From NCBI RefSeq assembly GCF_000758825.1, contig NZ_JRMX01000005.1:124001-188000 (forward strand): a stretch of 64,000 bases of DNA, given 5' to 3'. Below the pieces are notes generated by a model that made no database searches, was not told where the DNA came from, and saw nothing but the letters and a program-made list of their open reading frames with translations. The position numbers were made by a program, and so were the translations under genes. Positions 8,288 to 17,245 of the stretch are shown here, piece by piece; position 1 is the first letter of the stretch, and each line of letters opens with the position of its first letter. Source of the stretch: Arcanobacterium sp. S3PF19 (GTDB lineage Bacteria > Actinomycetota > Actinomycetes > Actinomycetales > Actinomycetaceae).

Positions 8288-8644
8288 TCAGTCTCCGTAG
8301 TCCAGATCGTCTTCGTCGTCGTAGGCAAAACCGCCGTCATCGAATTCTTCGTCGTCGAACTCCGAATCAAATTCTTCGTCGTCTTCATCCCCGGCGAAGT
8401 CGGCACTCTCCGCGGAAAATGCCGAATCGGAATCTTCGGTTTCCTCCGCATAGGTATCGAACGGCGCCTCGATGCCAAACCGGGTAAAAATCGCATCATC
8501 GTAGACGGTGTACGCATCCGCAAGGCGGTCGGCGGCGCGCAGCACGGCCGGTGAATCGGGATCTTTGAATTCATGCACGGCGCTGTTGAAATTTTCCAGC
8601 GCATTTGCCAATTCCCGATATGCATTAAGTGATTCGTCGTCCAT
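8288..8644 (-). CDS. Hypothetical small protein with acidic tail
   Basis: A 118-residue protein I cannot assign. Residues 1-60 look alpha-helical (NAYRELANALENFNSAVHEF, then VLRAADRLADAYTVYDDAIF). Residues 68-118 are almost entirely D, E, G, S, F and Y, giving a strongly negative, probably disordered tail. The coding strand shows codon-level repetition of GAC/GAA/GAT in the tail. It lies tail-to-tail with the aldo/keto reductase-like gene (six bases apart) and downstream of tRNA-Leu(GAG), from which a strong terminator separates it. Small acidic proteins of this shape occur in related actinobacteria, so I consider it real. Confidence 0.7.
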   Translation of the reverse strand: MDDESLNAYRELANALENFNSAVHEFKDPDSPAVLRAADRLADAYTVYDDAIFTRFGIEAPFDTYAEETEDSDSAFSAESADFAGDEDDEEFDSEFDDEEFDDGGFAYDDEDDLDYGD

Positions 8645-8773
8645 AGCAGAATCGTATCTTACCCCGCTCTTTATTGCCAGCAGAACAGCCGCCGCGCCGG
8701 ATTCTGAAACGCCTGCCCGAACGGCCGCTCCCGCCTTCCGGCATGGGGCGCTGCGGAATAAGGAAAATCCGGA

Positions 8774-8802
8774 TAAAAAATACCGGCGGGACGAGCCGCC
8801 GG
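8774..8802 (-). terminator. Rho-independent terminator after tRNA-Leu(GAG)
   Basis: On the minus strand, CCGGCGG (8802-8796), loop CTCGTC and CCGCCGG (8789-8783) form a perfect seven-pair stem, followed by TATTTTTTA. It lies 39 bases beyond the 3' end of the tRNA. Confidence 0.8.
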
Positions 8803-8840
8803 AGAGCCGAACAGTATCGGAAACAAAATGTCAAAACCGT

Positions 8841-8925
8841 GCGCGGAGGGGGACTTGAACCCCCACCCACTAATGCGTGGACTAGCACCTCAAGCTAGCG
8901 CGTCTGCCTATTCCGCCACCCGCGC
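8841..8925 (-). tRNA. tRNA-Leu (anticodon GAG)
   Basis: The 85-base reverse complement is a class II tRNA. Its acceptor stem GCGCGGG pairs with TCCGCGC (last pair G-U). The anticodon stem CTAGC/GCTAG holds loop TTGAGGT, anticodon GAG (reading CUC and CUU). A long variable arm and the T-arm GGGGGTTCAAGTCCCCC follow. CCA is not encoded. It is the second leucine tRNA within 8 kb. Confidence 0.95.
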
Positions 8926-9132
8926 GTTTAATAACGTTAAATAATCTATCACGGACAAACACCTGTTACAAAATTGCCGCCCGCCTTTTCGGTGTGACTT
9001 ATCTAATGCGTGCCCGACGCGGAAAACACCTGAAAAAGAAAGAGCATCTCCCAAAACCAAATAACACAATCCCCGAAACAAAGATAGAATGCAGAGTGAA
9101 GAATAACTCTCCGTGAGAATCAAGGAGCGGAA

Positions 9133-9588
9133 ATGACTGCATTGGATCCAAACCGTCCGGAAGATCTGGTTCGCCGGTTTCATGAAGTATACGGATTGCC
9201 GGTTAAAACGGATACACCCAACGTCGACAGACAACGCGTCCATATGCGCATGAGGCTGATTGCCGAGGAATTTGCCGAACTTTTTGGCGCGGTTTACGGC
9301 AGCAGGGCACGCGAAATAGTTGAAGAGGCCACCGCCCGGGCCGCAGCCGCGGACAGCCGCAGACGCGATACCGTGGAAACCGCCGACGCGTTGGGAGACT
9401 TGATATACGTAATTTACGGGATGGCTTTGGAAACGGGAATTCCGATGGGTGCGGTACTGGCCGAAATCCAGGCCTCGAACCTTTCAAAACTCGGGGAAGA
9501 CGGAAAACCCATCTACCGCGAAGACGGAAAAGTCCTGAAAGGCCCGCATTTTTTCCCGCCGAATCTGAAAAAAGTGCTCGGAATCTGA
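9133..9588 (+). CDS. MazG-like nucleotide pyrophosphohydrolase
   Basis: A 151-residue all-helical protein of the MazG/PRA-PH (HisE-like) superfamily. Metal-binding acidic motifs are visible: E45, E46 and E49 in IAEEFAEL, and ETADALGDLIYV with E82, D85 and D89. The C-terminal part (NLSKLGEDGKP ... GPHFFPPNL) matches the substrate-side segment of dUTPase/dNTP pyrophosphohydrolases related to Deinococcus DR2231. It probably cleaves a (deoxy)nucleoside triphosphate or house-cleaning substrate; which one cannot be told. The ribosome binding site AAGGAG is well placed seven bases before the ATG. The upstream 207-base gap to the tRNA shows nothing else I can name. Confidence 0.8.
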   Translation: MTALDPNRPEDLVRRFHEVYGLPVKTDTPNVDRQRVHMRMRLIAEEFAELFGAVYGSRAREIVEEATARAAAADSRRRDTVETADALGDLIYVIYGMALETGIPMGAVLAEIQASNLSKLGEDGKPIYREDGKVLKGPHFFPPNLKKVLGI

Positions 9589-9601
9589 AAAAGTGCCCGG
9601 A

Positions 9602-10099
9602 TTAGGGTAAATCCGAAGCGGTATTTTCCCCGTTTTCCCCCTGCCTGTTTTCTTTTTCCGGGCAGAGCGGCCCCGCAGCGGAACCGTCAAGCGTTGCGCA
9701 CAGAATTTCTCCCGAAAGACGGTCGATTCTGCTTTGAATCTTCTTCATCTCCGATTTTTTCAGTTTCGGGCTCATCGCCTCCAGGACCGGAAGGGATTTT
9801 TCGATCTGCGCCAGCTCCCCGCGCCAAAGGCGTATCTGCTGTTTTTCCCGGGTGCCGTGCGAACCGCAGTCCAATACGGCGGCCTGACGCGCAAGAATTT
9901 CCAGACGCCGCGCGATATCCATGTTTACCGATCCGCAGGCCCGCTCTTTTTCCGCGCAGGACGAAACACCGGCCGGCGACTGAAAAAGGGAATTTTCCCG
10001 CGCAAGACGCTTTAGCCGCGGACCGTATCTGTGCAGCGCACGTGCCACCGTCGGGCCGGCGACTGCCGCTGTTTTCAAAAGCAGTTTAATTTTTCCCAT
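9602..10099 (-). CDS. Hypothetical basic helical protein
   Basis: A 165-residue protein I cannot assign. The first 35 residues are strongly basic (MGKIKLLLKTAAVAG, then ARALHRYGPRLKRLARE). Residues 60-140 look like two or three long helices (ARRLEILARQAAVL; RGELAQIEKSLPVLEAMSP; KKIQSRIDRLSGEIL). The tail is polar. No signal peptide is convincing. The ATG at 10099 has GGGGAG two bases away; an in-frame GTG at 10114 is the alternative start. It converges on the MazG-like gene with a 13-base gap. Confidence 0.65.
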   Translation of the reverse strand: MGKIKLLLKTAAVAGPTVARALHRYGPRLKRLARENSLFQSPAGVSSCAEKERACGSVNMDIARRLEILARQAAVLDCGSHGTREKQQIRLWRGELAQIEKSLPVLEAMSPKLKKSEMKKIQSRIDRLSGEILCATLDGSAAGPLCPEKENRQGENGENTASDLP

Positions 10100-10277
10100 C
10101 GCTCCCCTTTTCACGCAGAATCAGTTTACCAAAACCGGGAAGAAAACTTTTCTTCGGAAAAGGTTTTGAAAAAATACGCACGGGAAATCCGTGCGGCGCG
10201 CCCGGGATTTTCTTCTTCGCCGGCTATACACTAGTCTTGAAAAGGATCGCAACAACATTTGGAAAAGGTGCGTTTAA

Positions 10278-10754
10278 TTGCTGCATTTTGTTTTTCACGA
10301 ACCCAAGATTCCCGGAAATACGGGCAACGCAATCCGTCTTGCCGCCTGCACGGGAGCCACCCTGCATTTAATCGAACCGCTGGCCTTTGATTTTTCCGAC
10401 ACGCATCTGAAACGCGCCGGCCTTGACTACCACGATCTGGCAACCGTAAAAATTCACCGCAACTGGGAAGCGGCAAAAGAGTATTTCGGCGCGGACGCAA
10501 GGGTATTTGCGCTCACCTCGCATACGGAAAACAACTATGCGGACGAATCCTACCGAGACGGAGACGTACTGCTTTTCGGCACGGAACCCACCGGTCTTCC
10601 TGCCGAAATTTTAAATGATCCGTATATCGCAAAGAAACTTCGCATTCCCATGCTTCCGGCCCGCAGATCCCTGAATCTGTCCAATTCGGCCGCGATTGTG
10701 GTCTATGAGGCCTGGCGGCAGCTGAACTTTTTTGCTTCCGCGCCCGTTTCCTGA
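10278..10754 (+). CDS. trmL: tRNA (cytidine/uridine-34-2'-O)-methyltransferase
   Basis: A 158-residue SPOUT-fold methyltransferase of the YibK/TrmL type, which 2'-O-methylates the wobble base of leucine tRNAs. It matches the family in length and has no extra N-terminal domain. Motif 1 is PGNTGNAIRLAACTG near 13-27, motif 2 LFGTEPTGLP near 99-108, and motif 3 RSLNLSNSAAIVVYEA near 130-145, which together form the knotted SAM site. The start is TTG with AAAGGTG eight bases upstream; no ATG lies nearby. Two tRNA-Leu genes, the known substrate type, are in the same window. Confidence 0.92.
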   Translation: MLHFVFHEPKIPGNTGNAIRLAACTGATLHLIEPLAFDFSDTHLKRAGLDYHDLATVKIHRNWEAAKEYFGADARVFALTSHTENNYADESYRDGDVLLFGTEPTGLPAEILNDPYIAKKLRIPMLPARRSLNLSNSAAIVVYEAWRQLNFFASAPVS

Positions 10755-10774
10755 ATGCCCCGCCGGTGCAAAAG

Positions 10775-10804
10775 GCGCCCGCGTGCGAACGCAGGTGTCT
10801 TTTT
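10775..10804 (+). terminator. Probable terminator after trmL
   Basis: GCGCC-C-GCGT, loop GCGA, then ACGC-A-GGTGT forms a nine-pair stem (one mismatch, two G-U), followed by a run of five T. It begins 20 bases after the trmL stop. Confidence 0.6.
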
Positions 10805-10838
10805 GCGTTATGGCAGGCTGCAGACCCCACAACAGACC

Positions 10839-10866
10839 GTGTATACACAGCCGACATTCAGCTGTG
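10839..10866. promoter_or_regulatory. Paired inverted repeats upstream of the XRE regulator
   Basis: GTGTATACAC (10839-10848) is a perfect ten-base palindrome. It overlaps CACAGC-N9-GCTGTG (10846-10866). Both lie 20-50 bases before the XRE gene, where an autoregulatory operator would be expected. TATCAA/TATAAG sequences at 10874-10885 may be the -10 region. Confidence 0.4.
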
Positions 10867-10887
10867 CATCTCGTATCAATATAAGTT

Positions 10888-11223
10888 ATGGAGTGTAGCG
10901 CAGCTGAACTGATTCTTTCAAAGACACTGGCCAGGCATATCCGCAGAAGACGCGAAGAGCTGCACAAATCACAGGAACAGGTGGCACTGGACGCGGGAAT
11001 AGACCGCAACCATTATCAGGTAATAGAATCGGGACGTTCCGACCGCCGAAGCAACAATCCGCTTAATCCGCAGCTGTTTACCCTGGTAAAAATAGCAAAC
11101 GCACTGGAATGGTCGGCCATAGACCTGCTTGCCGAACCGCTGGCATATTATCAGGCGGCAAGCGCGGGCAATACCTCTACTGCAGTTCCCACGCTGCCAG
11201 CGCGCCGGCAGCCGCCACGTTGA
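10888..11223 (+). CDS. XRE-family helix-turn-helix regulator
   Basis: A 111-residue DNA-binding protein. The HTH_XRE domain spans about 14-78: LARHIRRRREELHKSQEQVA, the recognition helix in DRNHYQVIESGR, and FTLVKIANALEWSAIDLL. An insertion (SDRRSNNPLNPQ) lengthens the loop before the last helices. The final 25 residues are a P/A/R-rich tail. Its last 47 bases overlap the 3' end of the oppositely oriented TrmH-family gene. No ribosome binding site is obvious and TATCAA lies nine bases before the ATG, so a leaderless mRNA is possible. Target genes are unknown; autoregulation is suggested by the upstream palindromes. Confidence 0.85.
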   Translation: MECSAAELILSKTLARHIRRRREELHKSQEQVALDAGIDRNHYQVIESGRSDRRSNNPLNPQLFTLVKIANALEWSAIDLLAEPLAYYQAASAGNTSTAVPTLPARRQPPR

Positions 11224-12034
11224 GGGAATCCACTCCGTCATACATCGGAATCACCACCGAATACCGGCTGCGGGCAATAGTTGTCTGCGACAGTCCGTCT
11301 CCCTCCGTTCCGAGAATCAGCGCAATTTTCGCCCCGGAAGCGCACACCTCGGGCAGGGAAGCGAAATCGCGCAGAGAAAGGGCGTCCGCACGCAGGGCAA
11401 GAGAAGCGGTTATCCATCCGCGCTCTTCCAGCATTTTTATTTCCTGCGGCCATTTTTCGATGCGCGTCCAGGGAATATGAAACACATTGCCCATCGACAC
11501 CTTCACGGACCGGCGGTAGAGAGGGTCGGCGCACGAGGGCGTCACCAGAATTCCGTCGACGCCCAGCGCCGCGGCGGAACGAAAAACAGCCCCCACGTTT
11601 GTATGGTCAACAAGATTTTCGAGAACAAAAATCTTTGCCCTCCGCTTTTCCTTCCGCGCGGTATCCTCAATCCGGCACAGAAAATCCGCCGTACCGGGCA
11701 GGCACGGACGCTCGAAGGAAGCCATCGCCCCGCGGTGGATCCGATACCCGGTAATCGACTTTATCTGCCCGCTGCCGGTGAGAAAAACCGTTACCCCGCT
11801 GTCTGTGCGATGATATTTATCCAACAGCCGCAGAATATCGGCCAGCCACCGTTCCTCCAGCAAAACCGCGCGCGGACAGTGCCCGGCGGCAAGACTGCGT
11901 TCGATAACTTTCAGCCCCTCCGCGAGATACAGACCGCGGCGCGACTCCAGCTTTCGGCGCAGCGCAACATCCGTAAGCCGCACAAAATCATCGAGACGCG
12001 GATCGGAAAGATCATCGGTATGCACAATATCCAT
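11177..12034 (-). CDS. TrmH-family (SpoU) RNA 2'-O-methyltransferase
   Basis: A 285-residue enzyme with an N-terminal RNA-binding extension (LESRRGLYLAEGLKVIERSL) and a C-terminal SPOUT domain. The domain has motif 1 LVDHTNVGAVFRSAAALGVD, motif 2 LILGTEGDGLS and motif 3 VIPMYDGVDSLNVAAAGALAAWE. It probably methylates 23S rRNA or tRNA; the exact site cannot be told. I place the start at ATG 12034 (MDIVHTDDLSD), eight bases after the upstream ABC ATPase gene; a longer reading to 12178 would overlap that gene. It ends within the XRE gene on the other strand. Confidence 0.88.
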   Translation of the reverse strand: MDIVHTDDLSDPRLDDFVRLTDVALRRKLESRRGLYLAEGLKVIERSLAAGHCPRAVLLEERWLADILRLLDKYHRTDSGVTVFLTGSGQIKSITGYRIHRGAMASFERPCLPGTADFLCRIEDTARKEKRRAKIFVLENLVDHTNVGAVFRSAAALGVDGILVTPSCADPLYRRSVKVSMGNVFHIPWTRIEKWPQEIKMLEERGWITASLALRADALSLRDFASLPEVCASGAKIALILGTEGDGLSQTTIARSRYSVVIPMYDGVDSLNVAAAGALAAWELQ

Positions 12035-12041
12035 ATCCGTA

Positions 12042-12848
12042 TCACCGCCCCGGCATATTTTCCGTATTTCGCGCCGAAACGGAGAACCTCCCGCCGTGCC
12101 GCGAAATTTCAAGATCCATGCCGAAAAGAGAGGAAATGCGTTCCGAAGTAAACACGCTTTCCAACGGTCCGCAGGCAAATACCTGCCCGCCGCGCAGCAG
12201 CAGGGCGTGCGTAAAACCGGGCGGAATCTCCTCCGCGTGATGCGTTACCAGCACCATAACGGGTGCGCTTTGGCTGCGCGCCAATTCTTCCAAAGAGCGC
12301 AGCAGCTGTTCCCTGCCTCCCAAATCGAGCCCCGCGGCCGGCTCGTCCAAAATGAGAATTTCCGGGTTGGGCATCAGGGCCCGCGCAATTCCCACCCGTT
12401 TTTTCTCCCCGGAAGACAGCGACGAAAAAGTGCGCCGCGCCAAATGGGAAATGCCCAGATCCGCCAGTAAGCGCATCGCCCTGGAATCATCCTGCGCGGC
12501 ATAACTTTCGCGAAAAGATACCGATACGCCGTAAGCCGCGGTGCGTACGGCATCCAAAACGGATATAGGGGAAGGAAACTTCGCATCCCGGTCGGCAGAG
12601 GAAAGACCGACAAGCGAACGGATCTGCGCGGGATCGGTTTGCCCCAAATCCTCGCCAAGCACACCTATTTTTCCCTCATCGGGGCACATTCTGCCCGCCA
12701 AAAGCCGGATCAGTGTGGTTTTTCCCGCGCCGTTCGGACCAAATACAACCCATCGCTGTCCTTCGTCCACAGACCATGAAACGCGGTTTAAAATTTCCCT
12801 TCCGCCGCGCCGCACGCACACGTGCCTCATTTCCACTGCATTATCCAT
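12042..12848 (-). CDS. Stand-alone ABC transporter ATP-binding protein
   Basis: A 268-residue single ABC domain. Walker A GPNGAGKTT at 37-45, signature FSSLSSGEKKRVGIARALM near 140-158, Walker B EILILDEPAAGLD near 163-175, and the H-loop VLVTHHAEE near 200. There is no permease or binding protein beside it, so its transport partner is unknown. The cargo cannot be inferred; the sequence looks like the YlmA/ModF-type orphan ATPases found near RNA-modification genes. AGGGGA lies eight bases before the ATG. It is followed eight bases later by the TrmH-family gene, so the two probably form an operon. Confidence 0.85.
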   Translation of the reverse strand: MDNAVEMRHVCVRRGGREILNRVSWSVDEGQRWVVFGPNGAGKTTLIRLLAGRMCPDEGKIGVLGEDLGQTDPAQIRSLVGLSSADRDAKFPSPISVLDAVRTAAYGVSVSFRESYAAQDDSRAMRLLADLGISHLARRTFSSLSSGEKKRVGIARALMPNPEILILDEPAAGLDLGGREQLLRSLEELARSQSAPVMVLVTHHAEEIPPGFTHALLLRGGQVFACGPLESVFTSERISSLFGMDLEISRHGGRFSVSARNTENMPGR

Positions 12849-12912
12849 AACGCTGTCCCCTGCCGTTTTCCGTTTTCCCGCGGACCTCCCGAAGTGTCCG
12901 GCCCAAAGTAAT

Positions 12913-14148
12913 CTAGCCCAAAATGCTTCGGTAAAAATCCATGGTTTTTACGGCAATTGCCGACCAGGAAAAATACTTTTCCACACGTTTTCGCCCTGCG
13001 GCTCCGTACTCGCGTGCCAAATCCCGGTCCGTGCACAGACGGTTCAGCGCGGCGGCGAGATCGGATTCAAATTTCTCCGGGTTCAAAGGCGTGCCCGTGC
13101 CGTCGTTCAGCTGCTCAATAGGCACAAGCAAACCGGTTTTTTCGTGCTCGATGCAGTCCGGGATTCCTCCCGTTGCCGTTCCCACCACCGGCAGGCCGGC
13201 TCCCATTGCCTCAAGATTCACAATCCCCAACGGTTCGTAAACAGAAGGTGTCACAAAAACGGTTGAGCAGACTTCCAAGGCCAGAATCTGGGGCTGCGTC
13301 AGATTATCCTCAATCCAGACCACGCCTTTCCGCACTGCTTTCAGCCGGGCAACCAGCTCCCGCGTCTCCTGCGCAATCCGGGGAGTATCGGCAGCGCCCG
13401 CACACAAAATCACCTGCACGCCCGGGTCCACTTTCCGCAGCGCGCGCAAAAGCCAGGGAACGCCTTTCTGCCGTGTTATTCTGCCGACAAAAATCACCGT
13501 GGGCCGCCGCGGATCCAGGCCGTAGCTGCGGAAAAAGTTTTCTGCCTGCTCCCGGGCCGAATCAGTCTGCGGAGCCTTCCAGGTATCCAAATCAATTCCG
13601 TTGTGAATCACCCGCACGCTTTTCGGATCCAGGCTCGGATAGCAGCGCAGAATATCGTCTTTCATCGCATGCGAAACGGCCACGATTCCCGCGGCGTTTT
13701 CGTATGCGGCTTTTTCAATCCACGATGAAACCCGGTAGCCTCCGCCGAGCTGCTCCTCTTTCCAGGGACGCAGCGGCTCGAGGGAGTGGGCCGAAATTAC
13801 ATGCGGAATACCGTGCAGCAGTCCCGCGAGATGTCCGGCAAAATTCGCATACCAGGTGTGTGAGTGCACGATATCCGCGCCCGCCGCACACTGCGCCATC
13901 AGCAGATCGGTCCCCATCGTTTTTAACGCCGGATTTGCCTGCGCCAACTCCTGCGGGCAGTCATACCCGCGTACGTCGATCCCTGCGGGAAGATCCGGCA
14001 CCGCCCGGCCCGCACGCCGGGCGCCGTCAAAGGCATGCACGCGTACCTGCGCGTATTTGCGCAGTACTTTTGCCAGTTCGGTAACGTGCACCCCTGCCCC
14101 GCCGTACACAAAAGGAGGAAATTCCCTGGTCAGTAAATCTATCCGCAT
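12913..14148 (-). CDS. glgA: Glycogen synthase-like glycosyltransferase (GlgA/GlgM, actinobacterial type)
   Basis: A 411-residue GT-B enzyme. N-terminal MRIDLLTREFPPFVYGGAGVHV is the sugar-nucleotide/acceptor start typical of the group. The C-terminal domain has FVGRITRQKGVPWLLRAL, the E-x7-E motif in EPLGIVNLEAMGAGLPVVGT and GGIPDCIEHEKTGLLVP. Members of this actinobacterial family use ADP-glucose, either for glycogen elongation or, as in M. tuberculosis Rv1212c, for making alpha-maltose-1-phosphate. The ATG at 14148 has GAAAGGTG six bases upstream. It is divergent from glgC, the enzyme making ADP-glucose, exactly as Rv1212c-Rv1213. Confidence 0.93.
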   Translation of the reverse strand: MRIDLLTREFPPFVYGGAGVHVTELAKVLRKYAQVRVHAFDGARRAGRAVPDLPAGIDVRGYDCPQELAQANPALKTMGTDLLMAQCAAGADIVHSHTWYANFAGHLAGLLHGIPHVISAHSLEPLRPWKEEQLGGGYRVSSWIEKAAYENAAGIVAVSHAMKDDILRCYPSLDPKSVRVIHNGIDLDTWKAPQTDSAREQAENFFRSYGLDPRRPTVIFVGRITRQKGVPWLLRALRKVDPGVQVILCAGAADTPRIAQETRELVARLKAVRKGVVWIEDNLTQPQILALEVCSTVFVTPSVYEPLGIVNLEAMGAGLPVVGTATGGIPDCIEHEKTGLLVPIEQLNDGTGTPLNPEKFESDLAAALNRLCTDRDLAREYGAAGRKRVEKYFSWSAIAVKTMDFYRSILG

Positions 14149-14281
14149 CGGTGACACCTTTCGCCGGTCATGTCGGTAAACAAGTAAACAAACACCGTAT
14201 CCATTGTATGGCGAAACACCCGGCAAAAGGCTACTATTAAATTGAGTGTTTAAGTTCTTTTCTCAACGGCGAGCGGACGGG

Positions 14282-15535
14282 ATGGCTGATATGGGCGGAA
14301 TACCAAGGGTTCTGGCAATTGTACTGGCAGGCGGTGAGGGAAAACGCCTAATGCCGCTGACTGCGGAAAGAGCAAAGCCCGCCGTGCCTTTCGGCGGAAT
14401 CTACCGGCTGATAGATTTTGCCCTGTCAAACATAGTAAATTCGGGATTTTTGCGCATTATCGTGCTTACGCAGTACAAATCGCACTCTCTGGACCGCCAC
14501 ATCGCACAGACCTGGAGAATGTCCACGCTGCTGGACAACTACGTTGCTCCCGTGCCCGCCCAGCAGAGAAAAGGGAAAAACTGGTTTCTGGGATCGGCCG
14601 ACGCCGTCTATCAGTCGCTGAACATTATCGAAGACGACTCCCCGGATTATGTGCTGATCACGGGTGCGGACAACATCTACCGCATGGATTTTTCGCAGAT
14701 GCTTTCCCAGCATATAGACACCGGAGTCGGACTGACCGTCGCCGGAATCCGTCAGCCGAAGGAGCTTTCTTCGGCATTCGGCGTAATTGAGACAGTGCCG
14801 GACAATCCGCGCAAAGTCCTGCAGTTTCTCGAAAAGCCGGCGGACTGCCAAGGCCTTCCGGACTCCCCGAACGAGATTCTGGCCTCGATGGGAAACTATA
14901 TTTTCACCACCGAAGCGCTTATCGAAGCCCTTAATTCGGATGCGCAGGACGCGTCCTCGCAGCATGACATGGGCGGAAATATCGTGCCTGCGTTTGCTCG
15001 GGAAAATGACTGCGGAGTATACGATTTCTTTTACAACGACGTGCCCGGTTCAATGGACCGCGACCGCAATTACTGGCGGGACGTGGGCACAATCGATTCG
15101 TTTTACGAAGCCAATACGGATTTAATTTCGGTAAATCCGATTTTCAATCTGTACAACGACAAATGGCCCCTTTACACAGGCTACACGGGTCTGCCGCCGG
15201 CAAAATTCGTTTATGGGCACCATGAGCGTCTCGGTCACGCGCTGGACTCGATTATTTCTCCCGGAGTGATTGTTTCCGGCGGAGAAGTAATGGCCTCCGT
15301 GCTCTCTCCGCATGTCAGAGTCAATTCATGGTCTTCGGTGCGCAACTCCGTTATTTTTGACCATGTAAACATCGGCCGGAACGCCACCGTAGTGAATGCC
15401 ATCGTGGATAAATTTGTGCGCATAGACGAAGGCGCACAGCTGGGAATTGACCGCGAACACGATCTGGACCGCGGATTTACCATTACCGACAGCGGAATTG
15501 TGGTGGTTCCCAAAGGCTCGCACGTCAGGCGCTGA
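14282..15535 (+). CDS. glgC: glucose-1-phosphate adenylyltransferase
   Basis: About 417 residues. It makes ADP-glucose from ATP and glucose-1-phosphate, the committed step of glycogen synthesis. The nucleotide-binding loop [13 protein letters not shown] is followed by AKPAVPFGG and [39 protein letters not shown] and [10 protein letters not shown] form the catalytic core, and a left-handed beta-helix occupies the C-terminal 120 residues. The start is uncertain: ATG 14282, ATG 14291 and GTG 14246 are all in frame. The family normally begins only a few residues before PRVLAIVL, which favours 14282 or 14291. TACTAT at 14232 would place a transcript start near the GTG. Confidence 0.93.
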   Translation: MADMGGIPRVLAIVLAGGEGKRLMPLTAERAKPAVPFGGIYRLIDFALSNIVNSGFLRIIVLTQYKSHSLDRHIAQTWRMSTLLDNYVAPVPAQQRKGKNWFLGSADAVYQSLNIIEDDSPDYVLITGADNIYRMDFSQMLSQHIDTGVGLTVAGIRQPKELSSAFGVIETVPDNPRKVLQFLEKPADCQGLPDSPNEILASMGNYIFTTEALIEALNSDAQDASSQHDMGGNIVPAFARENDCGVYDFFYNDVPGSMDRDRNYWRDVGTIDSFYEANTDLISVNPIFNLYNDKWPLYTGYTGLPPAKFVYGHHERLGHALDSIISPGVIVSGGEVMASVLSPHVRVNSWSSVRNSVIFDHVNIGRNATVVNAIVDKFVRIDEGAQLGIDREHDLDRGFTITDSGIVVVPKGSHVRR

Positions 15536-15561
15536 CACACCCGAAATACGCACAGACCCGC

Positions 15562-17175
15562 TCATCCAAGGGAAAGCAGTTCCAAATAGTCCTCGGACCA
15601 CAGGTCTTCATCGCCCTCCGGCATAATCAAAACACGGTCCGGGTTCAGTGCACGCACGGCGCCCTCATCATGCGTAACCAGAATAACCGCTCCGCGGTAT
15701 CTGCCCAGTGCTTTGAGAATCTCCGCGCGCGAAGCGGGATCCAGGTTATTGGTCGGCTCGTCAAGAAGCAGCACATTGGCTGCGGACACTACCAGCATAG
15801 CCAGTGCCAGACGTGTCTTTTCCCCTCCCGAAAGCACTTTTGCGGATTTGTCTGCCTCATCGCCGGAAAACAGAAAAGATCCGAGTACTTTGCGCACATC
15901 GGTTTCGTTGAATTGGTCGGGCGCGGCCGAGCGCATATTTTCCGCCACCGTTTTGTCTGCGTCGATCGTTTCGTGTTCCTGCGCGTAGTATCCGAGTTTC
16001 AGTCCGTGGCCGTGCAGCACTTCACCCGACTGCGGCTCTTCCAAACCCGCAATAATTTTCAGCAGCGTGGTTTTGCCCGAACCGTTCCCGCCCAGCACCA
16101 CAATGCGGGAAGTACGGTCCACCGCCAAATTCAGCTTTTGAAAAACGCTCAGACTCCCGTAGCTTTTCCCCACATTCCGCAGCGTGAGCGGATTTTTCCC
16201 GCAGTGCGCCGGATCGGGAAACCTAAACGCCGCCACTTTTTCCGCTTTGCGCTCCTCCTGCGTTTTGCCAAGCAAATCCAGTGCGCGTTTTTCCATATTC
16301 TGTGCGGCCGTTGCCTTGGTTGCCTTGTAACGCATTTTATCGGCCTGTGCCAGAAGCTCGCGTGCTTTGCGCTGCGCATTTGCCCGCTCCCGCCGCCGGC
16401 GTTTTTCGTCGGTTTCCCGCTGTTTGAGATAATCGTCCCAGCCGAGACTGTACACGTCCACCGTGTCGCGCTCCGGATCCAGATGCCAAACCCGGTTCAC
16501 CGTGTCGCGCAGCAAATCCACGCTGTGGGAAACAACGATGCATCCTCCCGCGTAACCGCGGATCCAATCGCGCAGCCAGAGCACGGAATCATGGTCCAAA
16601 TGATTTGTGGGTTCGTCCAAAAGCAGTGTCTGCGCCCCGGAAAAAAGAACACGCGCCAACTCTACGCGCCGGCGCTGCCCGCCGGAAAGAGTATGCAGTT
16701 CCTGCCGTAAAACACGCTCGGGCAGCCCCAAAGCCGCGGTGATCTCGGCTGCCCGGGCATTGGCTGCCCATCCTCCCGCAGCCCGAAACTCCGCATCCAG
16801 ACGCGCATAACGTTCCATCGCCTTTTGCTGCCGGGGCCCCTCACGGCCCATTTCCAGCTCGGCTACGCGGATTTGGCGCAGTTTATCGGCAATTCCGCGC
16901 ACGGAAAGCACCCTGTCGATGCCCCTCCGGTTCGGGTCGCCCACTTTCGGATCCTGTGCAAGATAGCCAATCCGGTCTTTCACCGACAGCGTGCCGGTGT
17001 ATTCAACCGCACCCGCATCGTTTCCCAAACCGGCCAGGGTTTTCAGAAAAGTTGTTTTTCCCGCGCCGTTACGCCCCACCAGACCTATTTTCTGCCCTTT
17101 GCCGATACTCAGATTCACTTCTTTCAGCAGTGTGCGGGCGCCGATGCGCAGAGAAAAATTCTGTAATGTGATCAC
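15562..17175 (-). CDS. ABC-F family ATPase (Rv1473-like)
   Basis: A 537-residue soluble protein with two ABC cassettes and no membrane segment. First cassette: VGRNGAGKTTFLKTLAG near 34, LSGGQRRRVELARVLFSG and LLLDEPTNHLDHDS. Second: LGGNGSGKTTLLKIIAG near 350, LSGGEKTRLALAML and LLLDEPTNNLDPAS. The charged linker (about 250-305) is the arm that reaches the ribosomal peptidyl-transferase region in ABC-F proteins. It resembles M. tuberculosis Rv1473 along its length and, as there, lies downstream of SUF genes. The role could be translation-factor or antibiotic protection on the ribosome; sequence alone does not decide. Confidence 0.9.
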   Translation of the reverse strand: MITLQNFSLRIGARTLLKEVNLSIGKGQKIGLVGRNGAGKTTFLKTLAGLGNDAGAVEYTGTLSVKDRIGYLAQDPKVGDPNRRGIDRVLSVRGIADKLRQIRVAELEMGREGPRQQKAMERYARLDAEFRAAGGWAANARAAEITAALGLPERVLRQELHTLSGGQRRRVELARVLFSGAQTLLLDEPTNHLDHDSVLWLRDWIRGYAGGCIVVSHSVDLLRDTVNRVWHLDPERDTVDVYSLGWDDYLKQRETDEKRRRRERANAQRKARELLAQADKMRYKATKATAAQNMEKRALDLLGKTQEERKAEKVAAFRFPDPAHCGKNPLTLRNVGKSYGSLSVFQKLNLAVDRTSRIVVLGGNGSGKTTLLKIIAGLEEPQSGEVLHGHGLKLGYYAQEHETIDADKTVAENMRSAAPDQFNETDVRKVLGSFLFSGDEADKSAKVLSGGEKTRLALAMLVVSAANVLLLDEPTNNLDPASRAEILKALGRYRGAVILVTHDEGAVRALNPDRVLIMPEGDEDLWSEDYLELLSLG

Positions 17176-17245
17176 CCAGCTATTCTAAGGGCAATTGTGC
17201 GGAAGCGAAAAAACGAAACAGCGGCTGTTGCCCACAGCTCACGTG

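Noticed and set aside
12035-12178. N-terminal extension of the TrmH-family protein
   Set aside because: It would lie inside the ABC ATPase gene and has no similarity to the family.
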